Assembly: GCF_000024005.1 (NCBI RefSeq)
Contig: NC_013132.1
Location: 7,806,001-7,870,000, forward strand
DNA from: Chitinophaga pinensis DSM 2588
GTDB lineage: Bacteria > Bacteroidota > Bacteroidia > Chitinophagales > Chitinophagaceae
Length of the DNA: 64,000 nucleotides
Direction: 5' to 3'
The position numbers and the translations under genes were made by a program. Of the stretch, positions 50,839-57,967 are shown one piece after another. Positions within the stretch are counted from its first letter, which is position 1. Each line of letters begins with the position of its first letter. The notes under the pieces are model-generated. The model was not told the DNA's origin. It saw nothing but the letters and a program-made list of their open reading frames with translations, and did not search any database.

Positions 50839-51783
50839 TTATATGCCCTGGGCTGATAAATAACGTTCTGCGTCTAACGCGGCCATACAACCACTACCCG
50901 CAGCTGTTACTGCCTGACGATAGATCTTATCCTGTACATCGCCACAAGCGAATATACCTTCCAGGTTAGTACGGGAAGACCCTGGTACGGTTTTGATATA
51001 ATCCTGTTCGTCCAGCTCCAGGTAATCTTTGAAGATAGCGGAGTTTGGCTGGTGACCGATCGCCACAAAGAAAGCGCTTACCGGAACGGTAGTTTCTTCA
51101 TTTTTGGCAGTGTTCAGCAGTTTTACTGCTTCCACTTTATTTTCACCCAGTACTTCCTGGGTTTCAGTATTCCAGTATACGATGATGTTGGAAGTTTTCA
51201 GTACACGGTCCTGCATTACTTTGGAAGCGCGCATTTCATGACGGCGAACGATCATATGAACGTTGCTGCACATTTTAGACAGGTACAGTGCTTCTTCGGC
51301 AGCGGTATCACCAGCACCTACGATAGCTACTTCTTTACCACGGAAGAAGAACCCGTCACAAACAGCGCAGGCAGATACACCGCTACCGTTCAGACGTTGT
51401 TCGGAAGGCATTCCCAGCCATTTGGCAGAAGCGCCTGTCGCGATGATGATAGCATCTGCCGTCATCACTTTGGATTCGTCGATCGTTACTTTATATGGTT
51501 TGCTGCTGAAGTCTACGGATGTAGCCAGACCAAAGCGGATATCAGCGCCCATACGGGTCGCCTGCTTTTCAAAGTCAACCATCATTTCAGGTCCCTGAAC
51601 ACCTTCCGGGTAACCTGGATAGTTTTCTACTTCTGTCGTGATGGTCAGCTGACCGCCCGGTTGAATACCCTGGTAAAGTACAGGTTTAAGATTTGCTCTT
51701 GCGGCATATATAGCGGCAGTGTAGCCTGCCGGTCCGGAACCTATTATCAATAAATGTACATGTTCCTGTTGGTTAGTTTCCAT
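50839..51783 (-). CDS. trxB: thioredoxin-disulfide reductase
   Basis: FAD- and NADPH-dependent reductase keeping thioredoxin reduced. All blocks are visible in the 314 residues: FAD site LLIIGSGPAGYTAAIYAARANL (about 12-33), redox-active CAVCDG (about 140-145), NADPH site VAIVGAGDTAAEEALYLSK (about 154-172) and the C-terminal FAD motif GIFACGDVQD (about 277-286). Typical length. No terminator is evident after it; instead the heptamer array starts three bases beyond. Confidence 0.97.
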   Translation of the reverse strand: METNQQEHVHLLIIGSGPAGYTAAIYAARANLKPVLYQGIQPGGQLTITTEVENYPGYPEGVQGPEMMVDFEKQATRMGADIRFGLATSVDFSSKPYKVTIDESKVMTADAIIIATGASAKWLGMPSEQRLNGSGVSACAVCDGFFFRGKEVAIVGAGDTAAEEALYLSKMCSNVHMIVRRHEMRASKVMQDRVLKTSNIIVYWNTETQEVLGENKVEAVKLLNTAKNEETTVPVSAFFVAIGHQPNSAIFKDYLELDEQDYIKTVPGSSRTNLEGIFACGDVQDKIYRQAVTAAGSGCMAALDAERYLSAQGI

Positions 51784-51911
51784 GCTTACTATGTAATATT
51801 AATAAGGTATAATGATCGTTTATGAATGTCCGTATTCGTTACCGGCTCACATGACAGGTACACGAACCACGCCCAACCATATAGTTTGCAAAAATACGTT
51901 TCCCCATAAAA

Positions 51912-51944
51912 TAAAAAACACCGGCTATAAAATTACAGCCGGTG
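51912..51944 (-). terminator. intrinsic terminator of rpoD
   Basis: On the minus strand CACCGGCT pairs with AGCCGGTG around a 10-base loop, then TTTTTTAT. It separates rpoD from trxB. Confidence 0.9.
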
Positions 51945-52024
51945 CATCTATATAAAAGTTATAGATCTATGATTTGAATAGCAACCAAATGCTTATCCTC
52001 TTCTCCTCCATCTTAATATGGGGA

Positions 52025-52882
52025 TTAACCCAGGTAAGATTTCAGTGCTCCGCTGTAGCGGGCTTTTTGCAGCCTTTTGATGGCGCGTTCCTTGATTTGA
52101 CGAATTCTTTCCTTTGTCAGGTCGTATTTCTGACCGATTTGTTCGATCGTTGCTCCATTCTCTCCATCCAGACCAAAGTATGCGTTTACGATCTCCGCTT
52201 CACGAGGGCTGAGTGATTTCAGCACACGACGGATCTCTTCACGCAGTGAATCACGCATCACATCATCATCAGTGATATCGCCACCTTCCAGCAGGTCCCC
52301 CATTGCCACATCTTCTGCTTCGTGAACCGGAGCATCCAATGACATGTGACGGGTATTGCTTTGGAAGATATTGTTGATCTCTGATTCAGACATTTCCAGG
52401 ATCTCTGCTAACTCTTCTGTTGAAGGTTCTCTTTCATTCTCCTGTTCAAATGCCATGTAGGCTTTGTTAGCTTTATTGTAAGTGCCGATTTTATTCTGCG
52501 GCAGACGAACCAGACGGCCCTGTTCTGCTAAAGCCTGTAGTATGGATTGACGAATCCACCAAACAGCATAAGAAATGAATTTGAACCCTTTCGTTTCATC
52601 GAATCTCTGCGCAGCCTTGATCAACCCTAAATTGCCCTCGTTAATGAGGTCGCTGAGGCTTAAGCCCTGGTGTTGATATTGCTTTGCTACTGATACTACG
52701 AAACGAAGGTTTCCTGTAGTTAAACGTTCAAGAGCCTTCTGGTCACCCATCTTAATGCGCTGCGCCAAAACGGTCTCTTCCTCAGGTGTTAACAAAGGGA
52801 TCTTTGAAATCTCCTGCAGGTATTTTTCTACCGCCTGCGAATCACGGTTTGTGATCTGGGTGGCAATTTTAAGTTGCCTCAT
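52025..52882 (-). CDS. rpoD: primary RNA polymerase sigma factor (RpoD/SigA)
   Basis: Housekeeping sigma factor. At 285 residues it lacks region 1.1 and the spacer of E. coli sigma-70, the normal Bacteroidota form. It starts MRQLKIATQITNRDSQAVEKYLQEISKIPLLTPEEE (region 1.2), then region 2 (NLRFVVSVAKQYQHQGLSLSDLINEGNLGLIKAAQRFD and FISYAVWWIRQSILQALAEQ), region 3 and region 4 (about 225-285, LSPREAEIVNAYFGLDGENGATIEQIGQKYDLTKERIRQIKERAIKRLQ). It should read the TTTG/TAnnTTTG promoters noted in this window. Confidence 0.97.
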   Translation of the reverse strand: MRQLKIATQITNRDSQAVEKYLQEISKIPLLTPEEETVLAQRIKMGDQKALERLTTGNLRFVVSVAKQYQHQGLSLSDLINEGNLGLIKAAQRFDETKGFKFISYAVWWIRQSILQALAEQGRLVRLPQNKIGTYNKANKAYMAFEQENEREPSTEELAEILEMSESEINNIFQSNTRHMSLDAPVHEAEDVAMGDLLEGGDITDDDVMRDSLREEIRRVLKSLSPREAEIVNAYFGLDGENGATIEQIGQKYDLTKERIRQIKERAIKRLQKARYSGALKSYLG

Positions 52883-53208
52883 ATTGAAAGTTTATTAGTT
52901 TATAAATTGAATAACATCAAAAGAATTTTTTTGTTGAGATATTTTAAATAATTATCTTACAACCTATTCCACTCCTCTAACATTATCGTTTTAACAAATT
53001 AGCCTGCAAAGATCGTGCTAATATCCCACACCTCCAAATACTTTTCAAGCCATCAATTTGCTATAACAAAGTACTCTATATAAACGATATTTAATAACCC
53101 TTTATTAGGTATTTTTACGGCTTTAGTTAAATTTTAACAATTGAAAAATAATCAACTTCAGATTATTAACTTCACTAATTTATTATTCGATACATTGCAA
53201 ATTCTTCA
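52883..53208. other. AT-rich divergent intergenic region
   Basis: 326 bases between rpoD and the divergent aldolase gene. It is very AT-rich and presumably holds both promoters, but I found no exact -33/-7 pair on either strand, no hairpin and no heptamer repeat. Confidence 0.5.
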
Positions 53209-54231
53209 ATGATGATTATTGATTTCAGGAGCGATACTTTCACAAAGCCAACTCCCGGAATGCTTAAAGCGATGACTGAAGCAGCCACCGGTGATGATGT
53301 ATTTGGCGAAGACCCTAGCATAAACGAGCTTGAAGCCATGATGGCAGCATATTTTGGCAAAGAAGCTGCCATGTACTGCCCTTCCGGCACGATGAGCAAC
53401 CAGATTGCAATCAAAGTACATACCCAGCCGGGTGATGAGGTGATTTGCAGTGATGTAGCCCATGTATATATATATGAAGGCGGAGGTATCGCTTTTAATG
53501 CCGGCGCACAGGTGCGGGCGCTCGAAGGCGACCGTGGTATGATCACCGCTGCACAGGTAGCTGCTGCCATCAATCCTGACGATGTGCACAAAGCCACTAC
53601 CAGCCTGGTTTGCCTGGAAAACACCTCCAATCGCGGAGGCGGCTGTTGCTATGATGTAGAAGAGATCACCAGGATCAAAAATGTATGCCGCGATAATCAC
53701 CTGAAACTACACCTGGACGGCGCAAGACTGTTCAACGCGCTCGTAGCAACCGGGGAAAATCCGAAGACATTCGGGGAACTGTTCGATACCATTTCCGTCT
53801 GCCTCAACAAAGGCATGGGCTGCCCGATGGGCTCCGTCCTGCTGGGGAGCACTGCATTTATCAAATCTGCCCGCAGGGTGAGAAAAAAATTAGGCGGTGG
53901 ATTACGACAGGCTGGCTATATGGCAGCAACCGGACTTTATGCCATGGAACATCACATTGCCAGATTGGCAGAAGACCATCTGAACGCCAAGCAGATCGCT
54001 AAGTACCTGTTGCAGAAAACCTTCGTCGGACATATGCTGCCGGTAGAAACTAATATTCTCATCTTTGATGTACAGGACGACTGGACGCCTAAACTATTCA
54101 CCGACTATATGAAACAGGAAGGCATCCTTGTCACACCAATTTCCGATACACAGATCCGTATGGTCCTTCACCTGGATATTACACCGGAAATGGTGGAAAA
54201 AACATGTGCCGTCATTGCGCACATGGAATAG
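53209..54231 (+). CDS. low-specificity L-threonine aldolase family, PLP enzyme
   Basis: Cleaves threonine or allo-threonine to glycine and acetaldehyde. A 340-residue fold-type I PLP enzyme: it opens IIDFRSDTFTKPTPGMLKAM (about 3-22), with HLDGARLFNA (about 167-176) and the PLP lysine in VCLNKGMGCPMGSVLLG (about 200-216). Two adjacent ATGs begin the frame, either possible. A relative acting on other beta-hydroxy amino acids cannot be excluded. It is divergent from rpoD and followed by a heptamer array. Confidence 0.93.
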   Translation: MMIIDFRSDTFTKPTPGMLKAMTEAATGDDVFGEDPSINELEAMMAAYFGKEAAMYCPSGTMSNQIAIKVHTQPGDEVICSDVAHVYIYEGGGIAFNAGAQVRALEGDRGMITAAQVAAAINPDDVHKATTSLVCLENTSNRGGGCCYDVEEITRIKNVCRDNHLKLHLDGARLFNALVATGENPKTFGELFDTISVCLNKGMGCPMGSVLLGSTAFIKSARRVRKKLGGGLRQAGYMAATGLYAMEHHIARLAEDHLNAKQIAKYLLQKTFVGHMLPVETNILIFDVQDDWTPKLFTDYMKQEGILVTPISDTQIRMVLHLDITPEMVEKTCAVIAHME

Positions 54232-54279
54232 CCAATTCCAAAAACTGGCATTATTTCCAGCAAATAGTACGCTATCCGC

Positions 54280-54315
54280 ATAATTCTTAATTCTTAATTC
54301 CTAATTCCTAATTTA
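54280..54315 (-). repeat. heptamer array (single arm)
   Basis: About five units of TTAATTC/CTAATTC lead directly into the T-run side of the minus-strand terminator at 54317-54350. Same polarity rule as the other copies. Confidence 0.75.
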
Positions 54316-54316
54316 A

Positions 54317-54350
54317 TAAAAGGGCTGTCCGCTTTACGGCGAACAGCTCC
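54317..54350 (-). terminator. minus-strand terminator of a decayed gene
   Basis: On the minus strand GCTGTTCGC pairs with GCGGACAGC around a 6-base loop, followed by CCTTTTATT. On the plus strand the downstream bases are T-poor, so it fits a minus-strand transcript and lies 16 bases after the stop of the remnant at 54363. Confidence 0.6.
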
Positions 54351-54362
54351 TTCTCCTTGTTC

Positions 54363-54640
54363 TTAATTCAGCCACGCTGTTACCTGCCGGTAATCACGGA
54401 GATCAATCCCTTTGCTATGCGCCTCAGTGAGCAATCGTCCGGATACGGCAATGATTTTAAATTTAATTTCAGTACTGCATAAGAAGCTACCATCTTTCGG
54501 AGATAGGCTGGCAAAGGTGATTCGGTTAATAATAATACATTACGGGGTTATCTGTCGGCAATAGTTGCTGAAAGCTGATCAAAACTAGCCTGCCCCGCCG
54601 GCAGACACAACCGGGATTGTATACCCGGCCGCATTTTTTT
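54363..54640 (-). pseudogene. decayed gene remnant, unknown family
   Basis: Reading the minus strand, an ATG near 54635 opens a 28-codon frame (including FDQLSATIADR) that stops; after a short ATT/TTA microsatellite, a different frame without ATG encodes 58 protein-like residues (TFASLSPKDGSFLCSTEIKF, then SGRLLTEAHSKGIDLRDYRQ and AWLN) and ends at 54363, just before a terminator in the same direction. This looks like a frameshifted, truncated gene. I cannot identify the parent; chance similarity to protein composition is possible. Confidence 0.35.
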
Positions 54641-54641
54641 T
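54611..54641 (+). terminator. plus-strand hairpin with T-run
   Basis: CCGGG-ATTGTATA-CCCGG followed by CCGCA and eight or nine T's. No plus-strand gene ends within 350 bases upstream, so it may end a long aldolase 3' tail, an unseen small RNA, or have no function. Confidence 0.45.
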
Positions 54642-54723
54642 GTAAGCGGTCGTTTTACTCTGAAAAGTGAAGAAAGGGGACTCTCCTCCCTAAAACGAAG
54701 ATGATTCTAATCGGTTATTCTCT

Positions 54724-54731
54724 TATTTTTG
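54724..54731 (+). promoter_or_regulatory. candidate -7 box for valS
   Basis: TATTTTTG matches TAnnTTTG, 29 bases before the valS ATG. No TTTG is found at the matching upstream distance. Confidence 0.45.
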
Positions 54732-54760
54732 CACACTTATATAAATGATATATCGCAAGC

Positions 54761-57406
54761 ATGGAACTTTCTAAAAATTTTACGCCTGCTGCTGCTGAAG
54801 GCAAATGGTACCAGCACTGGATGGACAAAGGTTATTTCCGTAGTAAACCGGACAACCGTCCCCCCTTTACCATTGTGATCCCTCCTCCTAACGTCACCGG
54901 TGTGCTGCACATGGGACATACCCTGAACGAGACCGTCCAGGATATCCTGGTGCGCCGTGCACGTATGAGCGGATACAATACCTGCTGGGTCCCTGGTTCT
55001 GACCATGCGTCCATCGCAACAGAGGCAAAAGTGGTGAACATGCTCAAAACCGAAAAAGGGATTGAGAAATCACAGCTTACCCGTGAAGAGTTCCTCAAAT
55101 ATGCATTTGAGTGGAAAGATAAATATGGTGGCATCATTTATAACCAGATCAAAAAACTGGGATGCTCCTGCGACTGGGACAGGGTAACCTTTACCATGGA
55201 CGACCATTACTATCAGGCAGTTATCAAAGTATTCGTTGATCTGTATGGTAAAGGACTGATCTATCGCGGCGCCCGTATGATCAACTGGGACCCGAAAGCA
55301 AAAACAGCCCTGAGTGACGAGGAAGTACAGTACAAAGACATCAACGGTAAACTGTACCACGTTCAATACGCTATCACCGATTCTGAAAATAATCTTACCG
55401 GCGAAAGCATCACCATCGCTACGCAACGTCCTGAAACCATCATGGGCGATACCGCTATCTGCGTAAACCCTGATGATGACCGCTATAAACACCTGGCAGG
55501 TCACTTTGCCATCGTACCACTGGTTAACCGCAGAGTACCTATCATCTTCGATACTTACGTAGATAAAGAATTCGGTACCGGCGCCCTGAAAGTGACGCCT
55601 GCTCACGATATCAATGACTATAACCTGGGTCTGAAACACAACCTGGAAGTAGTTGATACCCTGAACGATGATGGTACCCTCAGCCCTGCTGCCGGCGTAT
55701 TCATCGGTGAAGACCGCTTCAAAGCCCGTAAAAAGGTGATCGCTGCACTCGACGAACAAGGCATCCTCGTTAAAGAACAGGAATACACCACCCGTCTCGG
55801 CTACAGTGAGCGCAATCCTGATACTGTGGTAGAACCGCGTATCAGTACCCAGTGGTTCGTGAAGATGGCAGAACTGGCTAAACCTGCCCTGGACGCAGTA
55901 GTAGACGGAAACGTAAAGATCCACCCGGGCGACCGTTTCCTCGCTACCTACAAATACTGGATGGAGAACGTAAAAGACTGGTGTATCTCCCGCCAACTCT
56001 GGTGGGGACAGCAGATCCCCGCTTTCTATGCACCTGATGGCACATTCGAAGTAGCGCAGAACGTAGATACCGCCATCGCCCAGTTCAAAGCGAAAGGCGC
56101 TACCTACACAGCCGCTGACCTTCGTCAGGACGAAGACTGTCTGGATACCTGGTTCTCTTCCTGGTTATGGCCAATGGAAGTATTCAATGGTATCTCCCAG
56201 CCAGACAATGAAGAAATCAATTACTACTACCCCACCAACGTACTGGTAACCGGACAGGATATCATCTTCTTCTGGGTAGCCCGTATGATCATGGCAGGTC
56301 AGGAATACAGAAACGAAAAGCCATTCAGTGATGTATACTTCACTGGTATGGTAAGAGATAAACAAGGTCGTAAAATGAGTAAACAGCTGGGTAACTCCCC
56401 CGATCTGCTGGAACTCATTGATAAATACGGTGCTGATGCCGTTCGTTATGGCATCATGATTTCTTCTCCTGCAGGTAATGACCTGCTGTTTGATGACGCA
56501 GCACTGGAACTGGGTAGTAAATTCAGCAACAAGATCTGGAACGCCCTGAAACTGGTGAAAATGTGGGAAGCGAATACTGCCGGCGATGCCAATGCCGCGG
56601 TTGACCATTTCGCAGTAAGATGGTTCGAAAGCAGACTCAATGAAGTAAAAGTACAGCTGGCGGAAGAGTTTGCGGACTTTAAGCTGAATGAAGCCCTGAA
56701 AACAGTACGTAGCCTGATCTGGGATGATTTCTGTAGCTGGTACCTGGAATGGGTAAAACCTGGTTTCGAACAACCTTGCGATGCAGGTATCTATGCGAAA
56801 ACCGTTTACTTCTTCGAAGAACTGATGCAGTTACTGCACCCATTCATGCCATTTGTGACAGAAGAAGTTTATCAGTTACTGAAAGAACGTGCAGCTGGCG
56901 ATGACCTGATCATCAGACAGTATAGCGCTCCTGGTACGATTGATGCCAATATGCTTGCAGAAGGCGAACTGGCTAAAGAAGTGATCACCAGCATCCGTGA
57001 CTCACGTAACAAACATCAGATCAAGCCAAAAGAAGAAATTGTACTGCATATCGATACCCTGCAGGAAGCCGCCTTCAAACAGATCGAAGGTATGCTCTCC
57101 AAACAGGTAAACGCGAAAGCAATCAACTACACCAAAGAACCGGTAGCTGGCTGTATCACATTGGTAGTGCAGAAAGACAAATTCTACCTGGGTACGGAAA
57201 CCGTTGTAAATACCACCGCCCAGAAAGAAGAGCTGGAGAAAGACCTGGCTTATCTGCAAGGCTTCCTGGTATCAGTTGAGAAAAAACTGAGCAACGAAAA
57301 GTTTGTTCAGAATGCAAAACCGGAAGCGGTAGAGATAGAACGAAATAAGAAGAAAGACGCTGAGGCAAAAATTGCCGCCATTACGGAAAGTTTGAAATCA
57401 CTATAA
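54761..57406 (+). CDS. valS: valine--tRNA ligase
   Basis: Class I synthetase charging tRNA-Val. The 881 residues contain the HIGH-type motif PPNVTGVLHMGHTL (about 43-56), the editing domain (about 200-345), the KMSKS loop GRKMSKQLGNSPD (about 535-547) and the C-terminal coiled-coil arm (about 815-881, EKDLAYLQGFLVSVEKKLSNEKF) typical of bacterial ValRS. Length is normal. No T-box or other leader structure is apparent in the short upstream region. Confidence 0.98.
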   Translation: MELSKNFTPAAAEGKWYQHWMDKGYFRSKPDNRPPFTIVIPPPNVTGVLHMGHTLNETVQDILVRRARMSGYNTCWVPGSDHASIATEAKVVNMLKTEKGIEKSQLTREEFLKYAFEWKDKYGGIIYNQIKKLGCSCDWDRVTFTMDDHYYQAVIKVFVDLYGKGLIYRGARMINWDPKAKTALSDEEVQYKDINGKLYHVQYAITDSENNLTGESITIATQRPETIMGDTAICVNPDDDRYKHLAGHFAIVPLVNRRVPIIFDTYVDKEFGTGALKVTPAHDINDYNLGLKHNLEVVDTLNDDGTLSPAAGVFIGEDRFKARKKVIAALDEQGILVKEQEYTTRLGYSERNPDTVVEPRISTQWFVKMAELAKPALDAVVDGNVKIHPGDRFLATYKYWMENVKDWCISRQLWWGQQIPAFYAPDGTFEVAQNVDTAIAQFKAKGATYTAADLRQDEDCLDTWFSSWLWPMEVFNGISQPDNEEINYYYPTNVLVTGQDIIFFWVARMIMAGQEYRNEKPFSDVYFTGMVRDKQGRKMSKQLGNSPDLLELIDKYGADAVRYGIMISSPAGNDLLFDDAALELGSKFSNKIWNALKLVKMWEANTAGDANAAVDHFAVRWFESRLNEVKVQLAEEFADFKLNEALKTVRSLIWDDFCSWYLEWVKPGFEQPCDAGIYAKTVYFFEELMQLLHPFMPFVTEEVYQLLKERAAGDDLIIRQYSAPGTIDANMLAEGELAKEVITSIRDSRNKHQIKPKEEIVLHIDTLQEAAFKQIEGMLSKQVNAKAINYTKEPVAGCITLVVQKDKFYLGTETVVNTTAQKEELEKDLAYLQGFLVSVEKKLSNEKFVQNAKPEAVEIERNKKKDAEAKIAAITESLKSL

Positions 57407-57414
57407 TTTTCAAT

Positions 57415-57444
57415 ATCGCCCGGACGTTAACTACTCCGGGCGAT
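57415..57444 (+). terminator. weak hairpin after valS
   Basis: ATCGCCCGGA pairs perfectly with TCCGGGCGAT around a 10-base loop, but only a short T-poor tract follows. It may be a partial terminator or an RNA-stabilising hairpin between valS and the next gene. Confidence 0.55.
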
Positions 57445-57466
57445 TGCTTATATCCCTGTTTATACT

Positions 57467-57967
57467 ATGCGTAAATGTTATTTGATTTCGGGAATCCTTT
57501 TATTCATGGCCAGTATGCCAGTATTGGCGCAGACTGCAAAGCCAAAGAAACCTGCTGTTAAGAAACCTGCAACCGCTGCTACTGGTAAAACAGCCACTAC
57601 TACCACCCGCTTCCGTAGCACCTGGGGCATTTTCCTGCCAGATACGCTTCCACGCCCGGAAATTATCAAACTGCTTGATTCTCCGCTCGTAGTAAGGGAC
57701 GAAAAGAATAACAAATATCCTGTGGTATCCTTCCAGTTCACCTACGAAAGAAAGGAACCCTATCTGAACGATACAACCGGTAAACCCGGCTTCTATTCCG
57801 AATTTGTCGGAGACGACTTCAAAGGCGACAGACTCCCTGCCTTCTGGGTAGAGCGCATCAAAGAGATGCTTGAGAGAAATGAAGTATTTTACTTCGATAA
57901 CATCATCATCAACTATACCGGCGATAAACTGTACAGAGCGCCTAAACTTCGTTTCAACGTTCGTTAA
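57467..57967 (+). CDS. exported protein, unknown
   Basis: I do not recognise a family. Signal peptide about 1-22 (ending VLAQT), a Lys/Ala/Pro/Thr-rich linker (about 23-45, KPKKPAVKKPATAATG) and a compact folded domain (about 48-166) with SPLVVRDEKNNKYPVVSFQFTYERKEPYL and a final NVR. The linker resembles a cell-wall-spanning or surface spacer. Its stop codon overlaps that of the convergent fusion-protein gene by four bases. Confidence 0.75.
   Translation: MRKCYLISGILLFMASMPVLAQTAKPKKPAVKKPATAATGKTATTTTRFRSTWGIFLPDTLPRPEIIKLLDSPLVVRDEKNNKYPVVSFQFTYERKEPYLNDTTGKPGFYSEFVGDDFKGDRLPAFWVERIKEMLERNEVFYFDNIIINYTGDKLYRAPKLRFNVR

Noticed and set aside
51052..51753. 233-codon open frame antisense to trxB
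   Set aside because: Complement of a certain trxB; Cys/Phe/Tyr-rich shadow frame.
54661..54700. RNA leader or T-box ahead of valS
   Set aside because: Only a short AGGGGACTCTCCT near-palindrome is seen; no T-box sequence or specifier structure fits in the available space.
55070..55996. 308-codon open frame antisense to valS (and 56165-56773)
   Set aside because: Lies inside a certain valS gene; composition is that of a mirror frame, with no domain or start context.
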